Shown: positions 17,559 through 26,731, numbered from the stretch's first letter. The stretch is 64,000 nt of DNA from JAISGQ01 sp045604155 (GCA_045604155.1 JAZUNN010000034.1:10460-74459), one strand, 5' to 3'. Notes: generated by a model from the letters alone, not told the origin. Program-made: numbers and translations.

Positions 17559-18030
17559 AACAAAAACTCCTCTCGTCTGTGGGAACATTCATGCAGGTAC
17601 CTCTGTCCTTGTACTTCTTGAGCACAAAGTTTGTGGAGGTGGAAACGACAGACTCCATGGGAGAAAGGCGCTTTGCAACGAACATTGCAACCTCCTGGAA
17701 GGTTTTGCCTGTTACATATACGGTCAGGTCAAAGCTGCCGCTCATGAGATAAACTGCCTCGACCTCGTCCATTGCCATGATCTCTGCAGCAATTTCCTCA
17801 AAGCCTGAATCGGCTCTGGGTGTGACCTTGAGCTCAATAAAAGCGATAACCTTTTCGGTGGTGCTGACCTTGTCCCAGTCGATAACGGCGGGGTATCCGC
17901 AGATTATGCCCTCACGCTCAAGCTTTGCAATCTTCTTTGCAACGTCTTCCTCTGTTGTGTCGAGCATTGTGGCAAGCTGGGCATTGGTAAGTCTCGCATT
18001 TTCGCTGAGAATGTTAAGCAGTTTATCCAT
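17551..18030 (-). CDS. Lrp/AsnC family transcriptional regulator
   Basis: 159 residues. The N-terminal helix-turn-helix is LLNILSENARLTNAQLATML with EREGIICGYPAVI as the linker strand. The C-terminal RAM domain (AFIELKVTPRADSGFEEIAAEIMAM...VEAVYLMSGSFDLTVYV) binds amino-acid effectors and forms the oligomer. It overlaps the aminotransferase gene directly downstream, so it probably controls that gene in response to an amino acid. Lrp proteins often autoregulate, but no operator is obvious here. Confidence 0.93.
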   Translation of the reverse strand: MDKLLNILSENARLTNAQLATMLDTTEEDVAKKIAKLEREGIICGYPAVIDWDKVSTTEKVIAFIELKVTPRADSGFEEIAAEIMAMDEVEAVYLMSGSFDLTVYVTGKTFQEVAMFVAKRLSPMESVVSTSTNFVLKKYKDRGTCMNVPTDERSFCFD

Positions 18031-18046
18031 AGTAATGTTCCTTTCT

Positions 18047-18553
18047 TTATTCGTTTATATATTCCAGCAGCGAAGCATCCTTAAACTGCGCTGCGGCTCT
18101 TTCCGCACATTTCTGTAGGTTCAGTCCGTTTGAATCCGCATAGTTTCTGTCGGCACCTTCTGCGATCAGGAATCTGACTATCTCCGTTTCACCGAACCAA
18201 GCAGCATTGAGCATAGTTTCATTGATGCACTCAGTTTTATTTTCACCGAGGTATTTTATAAGCTCTTTGAGGACTTCGATTCTGTTTTCATCAAGATTTG
18301 TATTCCTGCCGTAAACGGTGTGAACCATCAGCTCTTTTATCCCCATCAGAACATCAATGTGCTCAAGCACATATTTTAAAATAACAGTCATGCCGTTGTT
18401 GCAGCAGGGGATCAGAAGTTTGTTCCACTCTTTCTGCGTCAGTGGTGCTTTTTTGTTTGTTTTTTCTATGTGGGCAATCACTTCTTCATCGGTCTGATTT
18501 TTGGGGCGTTTGCCGATGTAGATTTGAATATCTCTGAGTTCCTTTTCGGTCAT
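18047..18553 (-). CDS. Ankyrin-repeat-like protein
   Basis: 168 residues with no signal peptide. The C-terminal half contains at least one recognisable ankyrin unit (NETMLNAAWFGETEIVRFLIAEGADRNYADSNG), with more degenerate helix pairs before it (CCNNGMTVILKYVLEHI). Ankyrin repeats mediate protein-protein contacts, so no enzymatic role is suggested. It follows a good GGAGATG site and lies between the Lrp operon and a zinc-cysteine protein. The cluster looks like accessory cargo between conserved genes. Confidence 0.7.
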   Translation of the reverse strand: MTEKELRDIQIYIGKRPKNQTDEEVIAHIEKTNKKAPLTQKEWNKLLIPCCNNGMTVILKYVLEHIDVLMGIKELMVHTVYGRNTNLDENRIEVLKELIKYLGENKTECINETMLNAAWFGETEIVRFLIAEGADRNYADSNGLNLQKCAERAAAQFKDASLLEYINE

Positions 18554-18584
18554 TTATTTAAGCATCTCCAATCGTCTGCTTTCT

Positions 18585-18640
18585 CTCCCACAGTCACTTC
18601 GTGACAGCTCATGTTTGCATCATCAGAGGTAGCCTTTAAA
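18585..18640. repeat. REP-like palindromic repeat, degenerate copy
   Basis: Reads CTCTCCCACAGTCACTTCGT, then GACAGCTC, then CATCAGAGG and TAGCCTTT. It keeps the order of the intact element at 16299-16356 (CTCTCCC, a GTCAC...GTGAC hairpin, a TCAGAGG segment, then GCCTTT), but the second hairpin is disrupted. Confidence 0.5.
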
Positions 18641-18642
18641 TA

Positions 18643-19119
18643 TCACATAGTTTCCAAGTCAAGCCACCCTTTTTCCTCAAAATCGCACTTGAGACATGAA
18701 AGTGATATGGTGATCCAGTCAAATCCATTTACCCAATCGTCGGCAGAAAACGAATCGTCATTTGACACACATTCGTCTATAAAATCCTGTTTTCCCTGTG
18801 ACGATATGCGGACTGTTATACCAAAAACGTCCTCGTTGCATTTTGGACAGATGAATTTTTGTAATTCTTCTGCTCTGTCAAGAAAATCGTCATGACAAAC
18901 AAAGCCTTCCCAGCCGTGTTTTCCACTGTCAAACAACAGTATTTCTTTTCCGCACTTCTTACAGATCAACTTTACAAAACAACGTCCATTACTTTCCCAA
19001 ACCTCAAATTTTTCGCACCCACAGGAACAATGAATGGTTCCAGTGACCTCGAACTCACTGTTTTTATTGCCTACAGGAGTCAAAAATAACTGTAAATGTG
19101 TCGGAATAGGTAAGTTCAT
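18643..19119 (-). CDS. Uncharacterised cysteine-rich (zinc-ribbon-like) protein
   Basis: 158 residues, not recognised as a named family. It has several CxxC-type pairs: HCSCGCEKFE, LICKKCGKEI, FICPKCNEDVFG and SLSCLKCDFEEKGW. These look like two zinc ribbons alternating with acidic segments. There is no signal peptide or membrane helix. The ATG follows GGCGGTG. Its neighbours are an ankyrin-like protein and rarA. A zinc-binding structural or adaptor role is only inference. Confidence 0.65.
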   Translation of the reverse strand: MNLPIPTHLQLFLTPVGNKNSEFEVTGTIHCSCGCEKFEVWESNGRCFVKLICKKCGKEILLFDSGKHGWEGFVCHDDFLDRAEELQKFICPKCNEDVFGITVRISSQGKQDFIDECVSNDDSFSADDWVNGFDWITISLSCLKCDFEEKGWLDLETM

Positions 19120-19134
19120 ATAAACACCGCCTTG

Positions 19135-20403
19135 TCAGCTTTTCTTTATTTTATCCCAATATGCCTTGGCGGCTTGCTCTGTCTTGTTTTCGCCGTAGGC
19201 ATAGTATTTTCTGTCTTTGATTTTATCGGGCAGGTATTGCTGTGCCACCCAAGAGTTTTCGAAGGCATGGGGGTACTGATAGCCGATGCCGTGACCCAGT
19301 TTTGCTGAGCCTGCATAGTGAGAGTCCTGCAGGTTTGAAGGTATCTCACCCATATTTCCGTCACGGATATCTGCAATGGCGGCATCAACCGCATTGATTG
19401 CGGAATTTGATTTCGGGCTTGTTGCAACCAGGATCACCGCATTGGCAAGGGGTATCCGTGCCTCGGGCATACCCACCATAAGCGCTGCGTCTATGCAGGA
19501 TTTTACAATGGGGATTATCTGGGGATAGGCAAGCCCTACATCCTCGCAGGCTGTCACCATCAGTCTGCGGCAGGCAGACTGCATATCGTCTGCTTCAAGA
19601 AGCCGTGCAAGATAATGCACTGCTGCATCCGGGTCAGAGCCTCGCATGGACTTCTGAAATGCGGAGAGTATGTCATAGTGAGCATCGCCCTCACGGTCGT
19701 AGCGCATGGCACTCTTCTGGGAAAGCTGCTTTGCTCTCTGCAGGGTTACTCTGCGCACTCCATCAGTGCCCAGAGCACTGCTCATAACGCAAAGCTCAAC
19801 GGCATTGATGGATTTTCTTACATCTCCGCCGCATGAGGATGCTATCTGTTCAACAACTCCGTCCTCAATTTCTATAGTTTCACTGCGCTCTTCCCTCAGA
19901 AAATCAAAGGCTCGCTTTACGGCAGGTATCAGATCTGCTGCTGTTACGGGCTTGAATTCAAATACGGTGCTTCGGCTGAGGATTGCTCCGTAAACGTAGA
20001 AATAAGGGTTCTCGGTAGTTGATGCGATAAGGGTTATCTTACCGTTTTCAATGTATTCAAGCAGTGTCTGCTGCTGTTTTTTATTAAAATACTGTATCTC
20101 GTCAAGGTACAGCAGAACTCCGTTGGGAGTCATAAGGGTATCAAGCTCATCAAACACTGCCTTGATGTCCTTTGTGGAGGCGGTTGTGCCGTTGAGCTTG
20201 TGAAGTCTGCGGTTTGTCTTTTCCGCAATTATTGATGCAAGAGTGGTCTTTCCGATGCCCGGAGGGCCATAGAAAACCATATTGGGTATCTCTCCGCTTT
20301 CGATAATGGCACGGAGGACTCCATTTTCAGAAAGCAGATGACGCTGTCCCACAACATCATCGACTGTTTTGGGACGAAGTCGGTCAGCAAGAGGTGAAAC
20401 CAT
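19135..20403 (-). CDS. rarA: Replication-associated recombination protein A (MgsA/WRNIP1 family AAA ATPase)
   Basis: 422 residues. Walker A is VFYGPPGIGKTTLAS (about residues 40-54) and Walker B LLYLDEIQYF; ASTTENPYF is sensor 1. The C-terminal part has the tetramerisation region (KSMRGSDPDAAVHYLARLLEA and SHYAGSAKLGHGIGYQYPH). It acts at stalled forks. I chose the ATG at 20403, with GGAGGAACT upstream; it overlaps the stop of the esterase gene by one base (TAATG). A longer frame to 20466 runs into the esterase gene and is unlikely. Confidence 0.94.
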   Translation of the reverse strand: MVSPLADRLRPKTVDDVVGQRHLLSENGVLRAIIESGEIPNMVFYGPPGIGKTTLASIIAEKTNRRLHKLNGTTASTKDIKAVFDELDTLMTPNGVLLYLDEIQYFNKKQQQTLLEYIENGKITLIASTTENPYFYVYGAILSRSTVFEFKPVTAADLIPAVKRAFDFLREERSETIEIEDGVVEQIASSCGGDVRKSINAVELCVMSSALGTDGVRRVTLQRAKQLSQKSAMRYDREGDAHYDILSAFQKSMRGSDPDAAVHYLARLLEADDMQSACRRLMVTACEDVGLAYPQIIPIVKSCIDAALMVGMPEARIPLANAVILVATSPKSNSAINAVDAAIADIRDGNMGEIPSNLQDSHYAGSAKLGHGIGYQYPHAFENSWVAQQYLPDKIKDRKYYAYGENKTEQAAKAYWDKIKKS

Positions 20404-21167
20404 TATGAGTTCCTCCCCATAACACGGTCGATTCCTCGCTGGATTGCAATATCCCAGAAGCCCCATTCATGACCTGCGCCTGCCTGCTCAAAGGTATAGT
20501 CAACTCTGTTCTGATCGAAAACGTCCTTTAAGCGGAGATTCTGCTCGAAATAGCGGTCATTTTTGCCGCAGGCAATATAGAACTTAGGGCAGATATTTAC
20601 GAAATTGCGGTTGTCGGCAACAAGTCGATATACGTCAAGGGTTTTGGGAACATTCAGCTTTTCGCCGATTATTCCTCTCCAGAGTGCCTCGTCGCCATTC
20701 TGACAGTCGGCAAGAATCTGCTGCTCGATATCGCACATTGCTCCGATTGCAATGCAGCCTGCAAAACGCTCACTTCTGAGAAGTGCGCAGCGCAGCGCAC
20801 CGTAGCCGCCCATGGAAACTCCGCCCACGAAGGTATCTTCACGACGGAAAGACAGACGGAACATCTGCCCCATAAGCTTGGGCAGTTCATCGGAAATGAA
20901 ATCAAAATAATTCTTTCCGTTTGCCATGTTTATATAATTGCTCAGTCCCGCATCCGGCATGATAACAGCCAGTCCCCGGGAAACAGCATATCTTTCAATA
21001 TTGCTTCTGTAAAGCCATGTGTGTGCATCGTCGGTTCTGCCGTGAAGAAGGTAAAGGGTAGGGAATCCGCTTTCCGGTGCCTTCTTCTGGTCGTGAGGCA
21101 GTATTGCGGTAAAGGACACATGTCTGCCAAGAGATGCCGACAGCACACTTCCGCTTATAACTGACAT
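20403..21167 (-). CDS. Alpha/beta-hydrolase esterase (esterase D-like)
   Basis: 254 residues of the putative-esterase family. LYLLHGRTDDAHTW carries the oxyanion region, GVSMGGYGALRCAL the nucleophile serine elbow (about residue 117), and AGAGHEWGFWD the catalytic histidine. FYIACGKNDRYFE supplies the acid. There is no signal peptide, so it acts inside the cell. Relatives include S-formylglutathione hydrolases and acetyl-xylan or feruloyl esterases; the substrate is not decided. It is coupled to rarA through a TAATG overlap. Confidence 0.88.
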   Translation of the reverse strand: MSVISGSVLSASLGRHVSFTAILPHDQKKAPESGFPTLYLLHGRTDDAHTWLYRSNIERYAVSRGLAVIMPDAGLSNYINMANGKNYFDFISDELPKLMGQMFRLSFRREDTFVGGVSMGGYGALRCALLRSERFAGCIAIGAMCDIEQQILADCQNGDEALWRGIIGEKLNVPKTLDVYRLVADNRNFVNICPKFYIACGKNDRYFEQNLRLKDVFDQNRVDYTFEQAGAGHEWGFWDIAIQRGIDRVMGRNS

Positions 21168-21279
21168 ATAATCACACTCCGTAGTTTTATGTTCTTATTC
21201 TAACATAGCAACAAGGTATGAAGCCTTGTTGCTATGCTGAGATTATAAATAAATTCAATCCAGGCTGCACTCCTATAAA

Positions 21280-21458
21280 GTCATCCTACGGATGACCATG
21301 GGAACCCCCGCCGAGGGTTCCCATCATAAAACAGTCCACCGGACTGTTTTATTGCCCTCCTGCGGTGATGTATGCGCATGGAATTTCGCTCTCTGCGGAG
21401 AGCGACCAAGGGACTCTGTCCCTTGGATCTCTGCCAAAGGATATTATCCTTTGGAATC
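21280..21458. repeat. Compound multi-hairpin repeat, copy A
   Basis: Six consecutive hairpins: 21280-21296 (GTCATCC/GGATGAC), 21298-21324 (ATGGGAACCC/GGGTTCCCAT), a 23-nt core at 21328-21350 (AAAACAGTCC around ACC, then GGACTGTTTT), 21387-21404 (CGCTCTC/GAGAGCG), 21406-21426 (CCAAGGGA/TCCCTTGG) and 21434-21454 (CCAAAGGAT/ATCCTTTGG). It fills the space between the 3' end of glyA and the esterase gene. The core has an A run and a T run, so it could also terminate transcripts. A second copy lies at 63836-64000. Confidence 0.85.
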
Positions 21459-21469
21459 CATTGTTTTAT

Positions 21470-22723
21470 TTACTGGTAAAGGGGATACTTCTCAAGAAGC
21501 TTTGTTACCTTCTCACGGATTTCGTCTGCCTTGTTGTCGAAGTCACGGATTGCCATGGTGATGCAGTCTGCGATGACTTCCATATCCTCTTCCTTGAGGC
21601 CTCTGGTGGTGACAGCAGGAGTACCGATTCTGATACCGCTGGTGATGAAGGGGCTGAGGGGCTCGTTGGGGATAGCATTCTTGTTGACGGTGATGTAAAC
21701 CTCGTCAAGGTTGTGCTCAAGCTGCTTGCCGGTGATGCCTTCATCACGGAGGTCGAGAAGGATAAGATGGTTATCGGTACCGCCGGAAACCATCTTGACG
21801 CCGTTCTTCTCGAATGCCTTTGCCATTGCTGCCGCATTCTTTACGACCTGCTCGCCGTATTCCTTGAACTCAGGCTTCAGAGCTTCACCGAAGCAGACAG
21901 CCTTTGCTGCGATGATGTGCATGAGAGGACCGCCCTGAGTACCGGGGAACATTGCCTTGTCGATTGCCTTTGCATATTCCTCACGGCAGAGGATCATACC
22001 GCCTCTGGGACCACGGAGGGTCTTGTGAGTGGTGGTGGTTACTATATCAGCATAAGGAACGGGGCTCTGATGTACGCCTGCAGCAACAAGGCCTGCAATG
22101 TGAGCCATGTCAACCATGAAGAGAGCGTTGTGCTTCTTTGCGATCTGGGAGATGCGCTCAAAGTCGATTGCTCTGGGATATGCAGATGCACCTGCAACGA
22201 TGAGCTTGGGCTTGTGCTCTTCTGCGAGTCTGTCAAGCTCCTCATAATCGATTCTGCCGGTTTCTGCGTCAACGCCGTAGGGTACGAAGTTGTAATACTT
22301 ACCGGACATATTTACGGGTGAACCGTGGGTAAGATGTCCGCCCTCTGCAAGGCTCATGCCGAGTACGGTGTCGCCGGGCTGAAGAAGTGCGAAGTAAACG
22401 CCCAGGTTAGCCTGTGCACCGGAGTGAGGCTGAACATTTGCGTGCTCTGCGCCGAAAAGCTCGCAGGCTCTTTTTCTTGCGATCTCTTCAACAATGTCAA
22501 CACACTGGCAGCCGCCGTAGTAACGCTTGCCGGGATAACCCTCAGCATACTTGTTGGTCAGTACGCTGCCCATTGCTGCCATAACAGCAGGGGTAACGAT
22601 ATTTTCAGATGCGATGAGCTCGAGGTTTCTTCTCTGACGTGCGAGCTCCTGACTCATTCCTTCTGCTACCTCTGCGTCATAGGCAGAGATAAAGCCTATA
22701 GAGTCGATCATGTCCTTGTACAT
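21470..22723 (-). CDS. glyA: Serine hydroxymethyltransferase
   Basis: 417 residues. N-terminal RQRRNLELIASENIV and NKYAEGYPGKRYYGGCQCVD are family signatures. The PLP-lysine motif is DIVTTTTHKTLRGPRGGMILC (about residues 220-240). The C-terminal part has NAIPNEPLSPFITSGIRIGTPAVTTRG. It interconverts serine and glycine while charging tetrahydrofolate with a one-carbon unit. It is monocistronic here; the compound hairpin repeat abuts its stop codon. Identity is secure. Confidence 0.98.
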   Translation of the reverse strand: MYKDMIDSIGFISAYDAEVAEGMSQELARQRRNLELIASENIVTPAVMAAMGSVLTNKYAEGYPGKRYYGGCQCVDIVEEIARKRACELFGAEHANVQPHSGAQANLGVYFALLQPGDTVLGMSLAEGGHLTHGSPVNMSGKYYNFVPYGVDAETGRIDYEELDRLAEEHKPKLIVAGASAYPRAIDFERISQIAKKHNALFMVDMAHIAGLVAAGVHQSPVPYADIVTTTTHKTLRGPRGGMILCREEYAKAIDKAMFPGTQGGPLMHIIAAKAVCFGEALKPEFKEYGEQVVKNAAAMAKAFEKNGVKMVSGGTDNHLILLDLRDEGITGKQLEHNLDEVYITVNKNAIPNEPLSPFITSGIRIGTPAVTTRGLKEEDMEVIADCITMAIRDFDNKADEIREKVTKLLEKYPLYQ

Positions 22724-22873
22724 TTTACCAGTCCCTTTCTTGTGCTTCTTTGTTTTTTCAGCAAATTACAGATATTTTAGCATATGCAGTTGTATATTTC
22801 AATGAACAAACTATAAAAGATAGTATTTATGTACGTATAAAATTTGTCCGTTTTAGCAATACACCTGTCCGTC

Positions 22874-23614
22874 CTACGAAAGCATGGCCTGTTTTGCCGC
22901 TGTCATGTAGGATGCATGGACTGCGGTGGCGGTTACGCACAGAACACGTTTTGCACCTGCTTCAATAAGTGCTTTTGCACATTCATTGAGGGTGCATCCT
23001 GTGGTGGTTACGTCATCGCACAGCAGCACCGTAAGTCCTGCAACACTCTCAGGTCGGTTCACTCTGAAGGCTCCGCTGACATTCACACGTCTTTCTGCTC
23101 TGTTCAGAGTGTGCTGTTTCCTGTTTGCTCTGGGCTTTGAAAGAACGCCTGACACGTATTTCAGCCCGAGGATTTTTGCTACGCTTCTGCCGAGAAGTGC
23201 GGCGTGGTTATAGCCTCTGTCCTTAAGATCAGACGAGTGCATGGGCACGCCTGTGACCATGTCTATTTCCACACGTCTGAACTCCTGCTGCACAACAAGT
23301 GCCATTCGTCTTCCGAAAAACTCTGCGGTTTCGGCGGAGTTTTTGTATTTCAGTCTTTTCACTCCGTCACGGGCCGATCTTGTATACACAAAGGGAGATA
23401 CGCACCGCTCGAAATAAAACTCCTCATTTTCACAGACGCACTGGAACATTTCTCTGCCGCAGGTACGGCATACGGGAGTCCGGACTGTTACAAGCGTATC
23501 GGAACATCCCCCGCATATGCGCTCATTGGCGGCGATTATTCTGCCGCAGAGCGGGCATTTTCTCGGCAGCACCTGCTGCATTACCGATTCCTTTATTTTA
23601 TCAAATATTCCCAT
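22874..23614 (-). CDS. comF: ComF family phosphoribosyltransferase-like protein
   Basis: 246 residues. An N-terminal zinc finger has CPLCGRIIAANERICGGC (four Cys), with a second CRTCGREMFQCVC. The C-terminal PRTase-type fold holds GVPMHSSDLKDRGYNHAALLGRSVAKIL and the PRPP-like loop VLLCDDVTTTGCTLNECAKAL. ComF proteins take part in DNA uptake during competence in naturally transformable bacteria. It lies 11 nt after recD2, so the two share a transcript; both act on incoming or damaged DNA. Confidence 0.93.
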   Translation of the reverse strand: MGIFDKIKESVMQQVLPRKCPLCGRIIAANERICGGCSDTLVTVRTPVCRTCGREMFQCVCENEEFYFERCVSPFVYTRSARDGVKRLKYKNSAETAEFFGRRMALVVQQEFRRVEIDMVTGVPMHSSDLKDRGYNHAALLGRSVAKILGLKYVSGVLSKPRANRKQHTLNRAERRVNVSGAFRVNRPESVAGLTVLLCDDVTTTGCTLNECAKALIEAGAKRVLCVTATAVHASYMTAAKQAMLS

Positions 23615-23625
23615 ATTATCCCCCT

Positions 23626-25863
23626 TTATCCGAGGTCAAATTCCTGTGTTATTCTCCGGTCCTCAAGAAAGACACGAAGTGCGGTGAATCGCCCGCTTTC
23701 ACGGACATTTTTCACCATCTGTTCAATAACATATCTTTCGCCCACAAGAATAAGTATCTTTTTTGCTCTTGTTACGGCGGTATAAAGCAGATTGCGGTAG
23801 TAAAGCTGCTTCGGTCCCGGCATTACGGGCAGTATGACAGCTTCAAACTCACTTCCCTGGCTTTTGTGCACCGTCATGGCATAGGCATGTTCAATATCCT
23901 GCGCCATCTCAAGGTTGTAGGTTGCCACTCTGTCATCAAAGCGGATTCGGATATATTCGTCGGCTCGGTTTATTTCCTCGATCATTCCCACATCGCCGTT
24001 GAATACCCCTTTTCCCTCGCTGGCATCGGCACGGTACCATTCAACATCGTAGTTGTTCTTTACCTGCATCACCTTGTCACCCTCACGGTAGGTGATTGAG
24101 TTTATTTTTATTTCTCTGCGCTTTTCATGCTTAGGATTGAACCGCTCGTGAAGGCATCTGTTGAGCTCATACACTCCGCAGACGCCTTTTTTGCCCGGAC
24201 AGAGCACCTGGATATCCTTCAGCGGATCAAAGCCGTATGCCGCAGGAAGTCTGCGGTAGCAAAGATCTGTCACCGTTGCATTTACTGTATTTTCATTGCT
24301 CGATTCGATAAAGAAAAAGTCGCTGTTCTTAAGCCCCAGTTCAGGCATCTGGCCTTTGACTATCTTATGAGCAGAGCGCACTATTGCACTCTCCTGTGCC
24401 TGACGGAAAACTTCTGTAAGCTGTGCAACCGGCAGACAGCCTGAGTCGATAAGGTCTGCCATTACACTCCCTGCTCCGACGCTTGGAAGCTGGTCACTGT
24501 CGCCGACTAAGATAAGACGGCATTTTATATTGAGTGCTCTCAGCAGACTTTCAAAAAGCTGCACATCGAGCATTGAAACTTCGTCGATTATAAGTGCATC
24601 GCAGTCAAGCTGGTTTTTATCGTTGCGCTTGAACACGGGCTTGTCGTTTTCGCTCCATTCCACCTCAAGGAGGCGGTGTATTGTTTTTGCCTCTCTGCCC
24701 GTTATTTCTGTTATTCTTTTTGCCGCTCTTCCTGTGGGTGCGGCGATGGATACTATCTGTCCCGAGGCTTCGAGGGTTTCTATTATGGCGTTCAGGACGG
24801 TTGTCTTGCCTGTACCGGGGCCACCTGTCAGCACAAGAGCGCCTCGCTCCATTGCGGCATCTATTGCAGCCCGCTGCTGCTCATTGTAGCTTATTCCCGA
24901 AAGAGCTTCGCACAGTGCTACCTGCTGCTGATAGCCACGTATGGGTCTTGGCGGATATTTTGAAAGGTGCATCAGGTGGGATGCACAGTATATTTCTGCG
25001 GCATACATATCGGGCAGGAATATGAAACGACGGTCGTCAAGGGTATCTGACATGAGCTCACGCTCTTCTATTGCCGTTTCCATGTACTGTTCCACAAGTT
25101 CCTGATCTACACCCAGAAGTTTTGATGCAACAGGACAGAGGCGGTCATAGGGAAGGCAGGTGTGGCCGTTGTATGTATTGTGCAGAAGGACATAATTTAT
25201 TCCCGCAAGAATGCGGAATTCGTCCGTCTGAGAATAGTCCATCTGCCTTGCCATATAGTCGACTCTCGGGAAGTCGATTCCCAGGTCTGAGTTGCAGAGC
25301 ATATAGGGCGTGGCTCTTATGATGTCAAGGGATGATGCTCCCCATTTTTTCCACACCGATATTGCTTCTGTTGGCATGAGTCCGAGTTTTGTAAGCTCCA
25401 GCATGGCTTCACGCAGTCCTCGCTGGGATGCAAAGGATGTGCTGATATCATGGGCTTTGTTTTTGCTTATGCCCTTTATCTGAGCAAGCCTGTCAGGCTC
25501 GTTTTCTATTACTTCAAGGGATGAGTCGCCGAACATTTCAACTATTTTTGTCGCTGTGACAGGACCTATTCCCTTTACTGCACCGGAAGACAGATAACGC
25601 AGTATTGCAGATGCCGTTGCAGGCAGATACCGCTCGCAGGTTTCCGCTTTGAACTGTTCCCCGTAAATGGCATGGCTCTGCCATGTGCCTGCCACCATGA
25701 GATGCTCACCTTCAAAAACCTCCGGCATGATGCCTACAACGGTATAAAGGTAGCCGTTTGACGAAAGTTCAAGTACGGTAAAGCAGGTGTCTTCTTTTCT
25801 GACGGTCACGTTTTCAACTGTGCCTTCCAGCAATTCAAGCTCCTGCTCGGTATTTTCACGCAC
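23626..25863 (-). CDS. recD2: RecD2-type 5'-3' DNA helicase
   Basis: 745 residues. An N-terminal OB-like region is followed by paired helix-hairpin-helix motifs (VKGIGPVTATKIVEMFG, LAQIKGISKNKAHDIS), the hallmark of RecD2 rather than RecBCD RecD. Walker A is LTGGPGTGKTTVLN (about residues 345-358) and motif II IIDEVSMLDVQLF. The last motif is HAYAMTVHKSQGSEFEAVI. It has no RecBC partner; the window encodes AddAB instead. The start is a GTG. Roles in replication-fork maintenance and mismatch repair are reported for this family in Gram-positives. Confidence 0.95.
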   Translation of the reverse strand: MRENTEQELELLEGTVENVTVRKEDTCFTVLELSSNGYLYTVVGIMPEVFEGEHLMVAGTWQSHAIYGEQFKAETCERYLPATASAILRYLSSGAVKGIGPVTATKIVEMFGDSSLEVIENEPDRLAQIKGISKNKAHDISTSFASQRGLREAMLELTKLGLMPTEAISVWKKWGASSLDIIRATPYMLCNSDLGIDFPRVDYMARQMDYSQTDEFRILAGINYVLLHNTYNGHTCLPYDRLCPVASKLLGVDQELVEQYMETAIEERELMSDTLDDRRFIFLPDMYAAEIYCASHLMHLSKYPPRPIRGYQQQVALCEALSGISYNEQQRAAIDAAMERGALVLTGGPGTGKTTVLNAIIETLEASGQIVSIAAPTGRAAKRITEITGREAKTIHRLLEVEWSENDKPVFKRNDKNQLDCDALIIDEVSMLDVQLFESLLRALNIKCRLILVGDSDQLPSVGAGSVMADLIDSGCLPVAQLTEVFRQAQESAIVRSAHKIVKGQMPELGLKNSDFFFIESSNENTVNATVTDLCYRRLPAAYGFDPLKDIQVLCPGKKGVCGVYELNRCLHERFNPKHEKRREIKINSITYREGDKVMQVKNNYDVEWYRADASEGKGVFNGDVGMIEEINRADEYIRIRFDDRVATYNLEMAQDIEHAYAMTVHKSQGSEFEAVILPVMPGPKQLYYRNLLYTAVTRAKKILILVGERYVIEQMVKNVRESGRFTALRVFLEDRRITQEFDLG

Positions 25864-26041
25864 CTGCCATACCCCCTTTTCTGAAATACATCTAATCTGA
25901 AATATTATAACACAGTTTTCTTTTTATTGGTAGAAAAATGTTTAAATTGAAATAAAAAATTGTATTTTGGATTGATTGGAAACAGCGGAATCTGAAATCT
26001 GTCCTCTGCAATGGTGTTTTTTAGAATTTTAAAAATCTGAA

Positions 26042-26063
26042 AGCCCGCACTTTCGTGCGGGCT
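26042..26063 (-). terminator. Intrinsic terminator after the lipoprotein gene
   Basis: AGCCCGCAC/GTGCGGGCT stem with a TTTC loop; on the minus strand a T-rich run follows. The 220 bases between recD2 and the lipoprotein gene otherwise hold only AT-rich sequence. Confidence 0.8.
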
Positions 26064-26083
26064 GAGTTTATTTTTATAAAGCA

Positions 26084-26719
26084 TTATGAATCGGAATCTG
26101 TTTTGTAGTCAAAGGCTTTGATAAGCTCGTCAGTTTCTCTGCTGTACAGCTTGCCGCCTTCCGAATAAAAGTGTTTGTTGGCTTTATCACACACAATACT
26201 GACCACGGGATGATATACCGTTATGCTTCCGTCTTCGTTCAGCTGCGTATAATAGAAATCCATAGCGACCTTTTCGATTTCAGAAATGTTCTTCCCGAGT
26301 CTGAGAGTGAACACCACTTCCTCAACACTGTATTCACCATCAAACACCACACTTCCTTCCTCATCCCAGCAGCATATATTTTCTCCGTCGTACATATAGA
26401 AACAATCTGACCCTGATGCGATATATGAATATTCACCGCCGAGTTCAATGCAGAAAGGCGACGGTGCACCTGAGCCGACATAGCCTCCAAGCTGTGTCAG
26501 CGGCACTCCGTCATAGCTGTCAGGTATGGTTATTTCCATATTTTCTTCATAATTATCGCAAGTATATAATCCCGCAAAACACTTATCTGCTTTTCTGCTG
26601 ATCTCTATTGTCAGTCCGTCTGCCTTTGCTGTTTCATTGTAGAATATTGATGCATCACAGCCTGTAAAGAGAAGACACATAATTACAGCAGAAATACATA
26701 ATGCTATTATCCTTTTCAT
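26084..26719 (-). CDS. Uncharacterised lipoprotein
   Basis: 211 residues. The N-terminus KRIIALCISAVIMCLLFTGC ends in a lipobox (LLFTGC), so the mature protein starts at Cys20 and is tethered to the outer face of the membrane. The remainder is mostly predicted beta strand with many Tyr, Asp and Glu (YTCDNYEENMEITIPDSYDG) and is not recognised. A GGAG site precedes the ATG. It follows the CapA-like gene by 12 nt on the same strand, so the two are likely cotranscribed. Confidence 0.75.
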   Translation of the reverse strand: MKRIIALCISAVIMCLLFTGCDASIFYNETAKADGLTIEISRKADKCFAGLYTCDNYEENMEITIPDSYDGVPLTQLGGYVGSGAPSPFCIELGGEYSYIASGSDCFYMYDGENICCWDEEGSVVFDGEYSVEEVVFTLRLGKNISEIEKVAMDFYYTQLNEDGSITVYHPVVSIVCDKANKHFYSEGGKLYSRETDELIKAFDYKTDSDS

Positions 26720-26731
26720 GTTTTGCTCCTT

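Noticed and set aside
21365..22321. 318-residue ORF antisense to glyA
   Set aside because: Shadow of a highly conserved gene; its start lies inside the compound repeat and there is no ribosome site.
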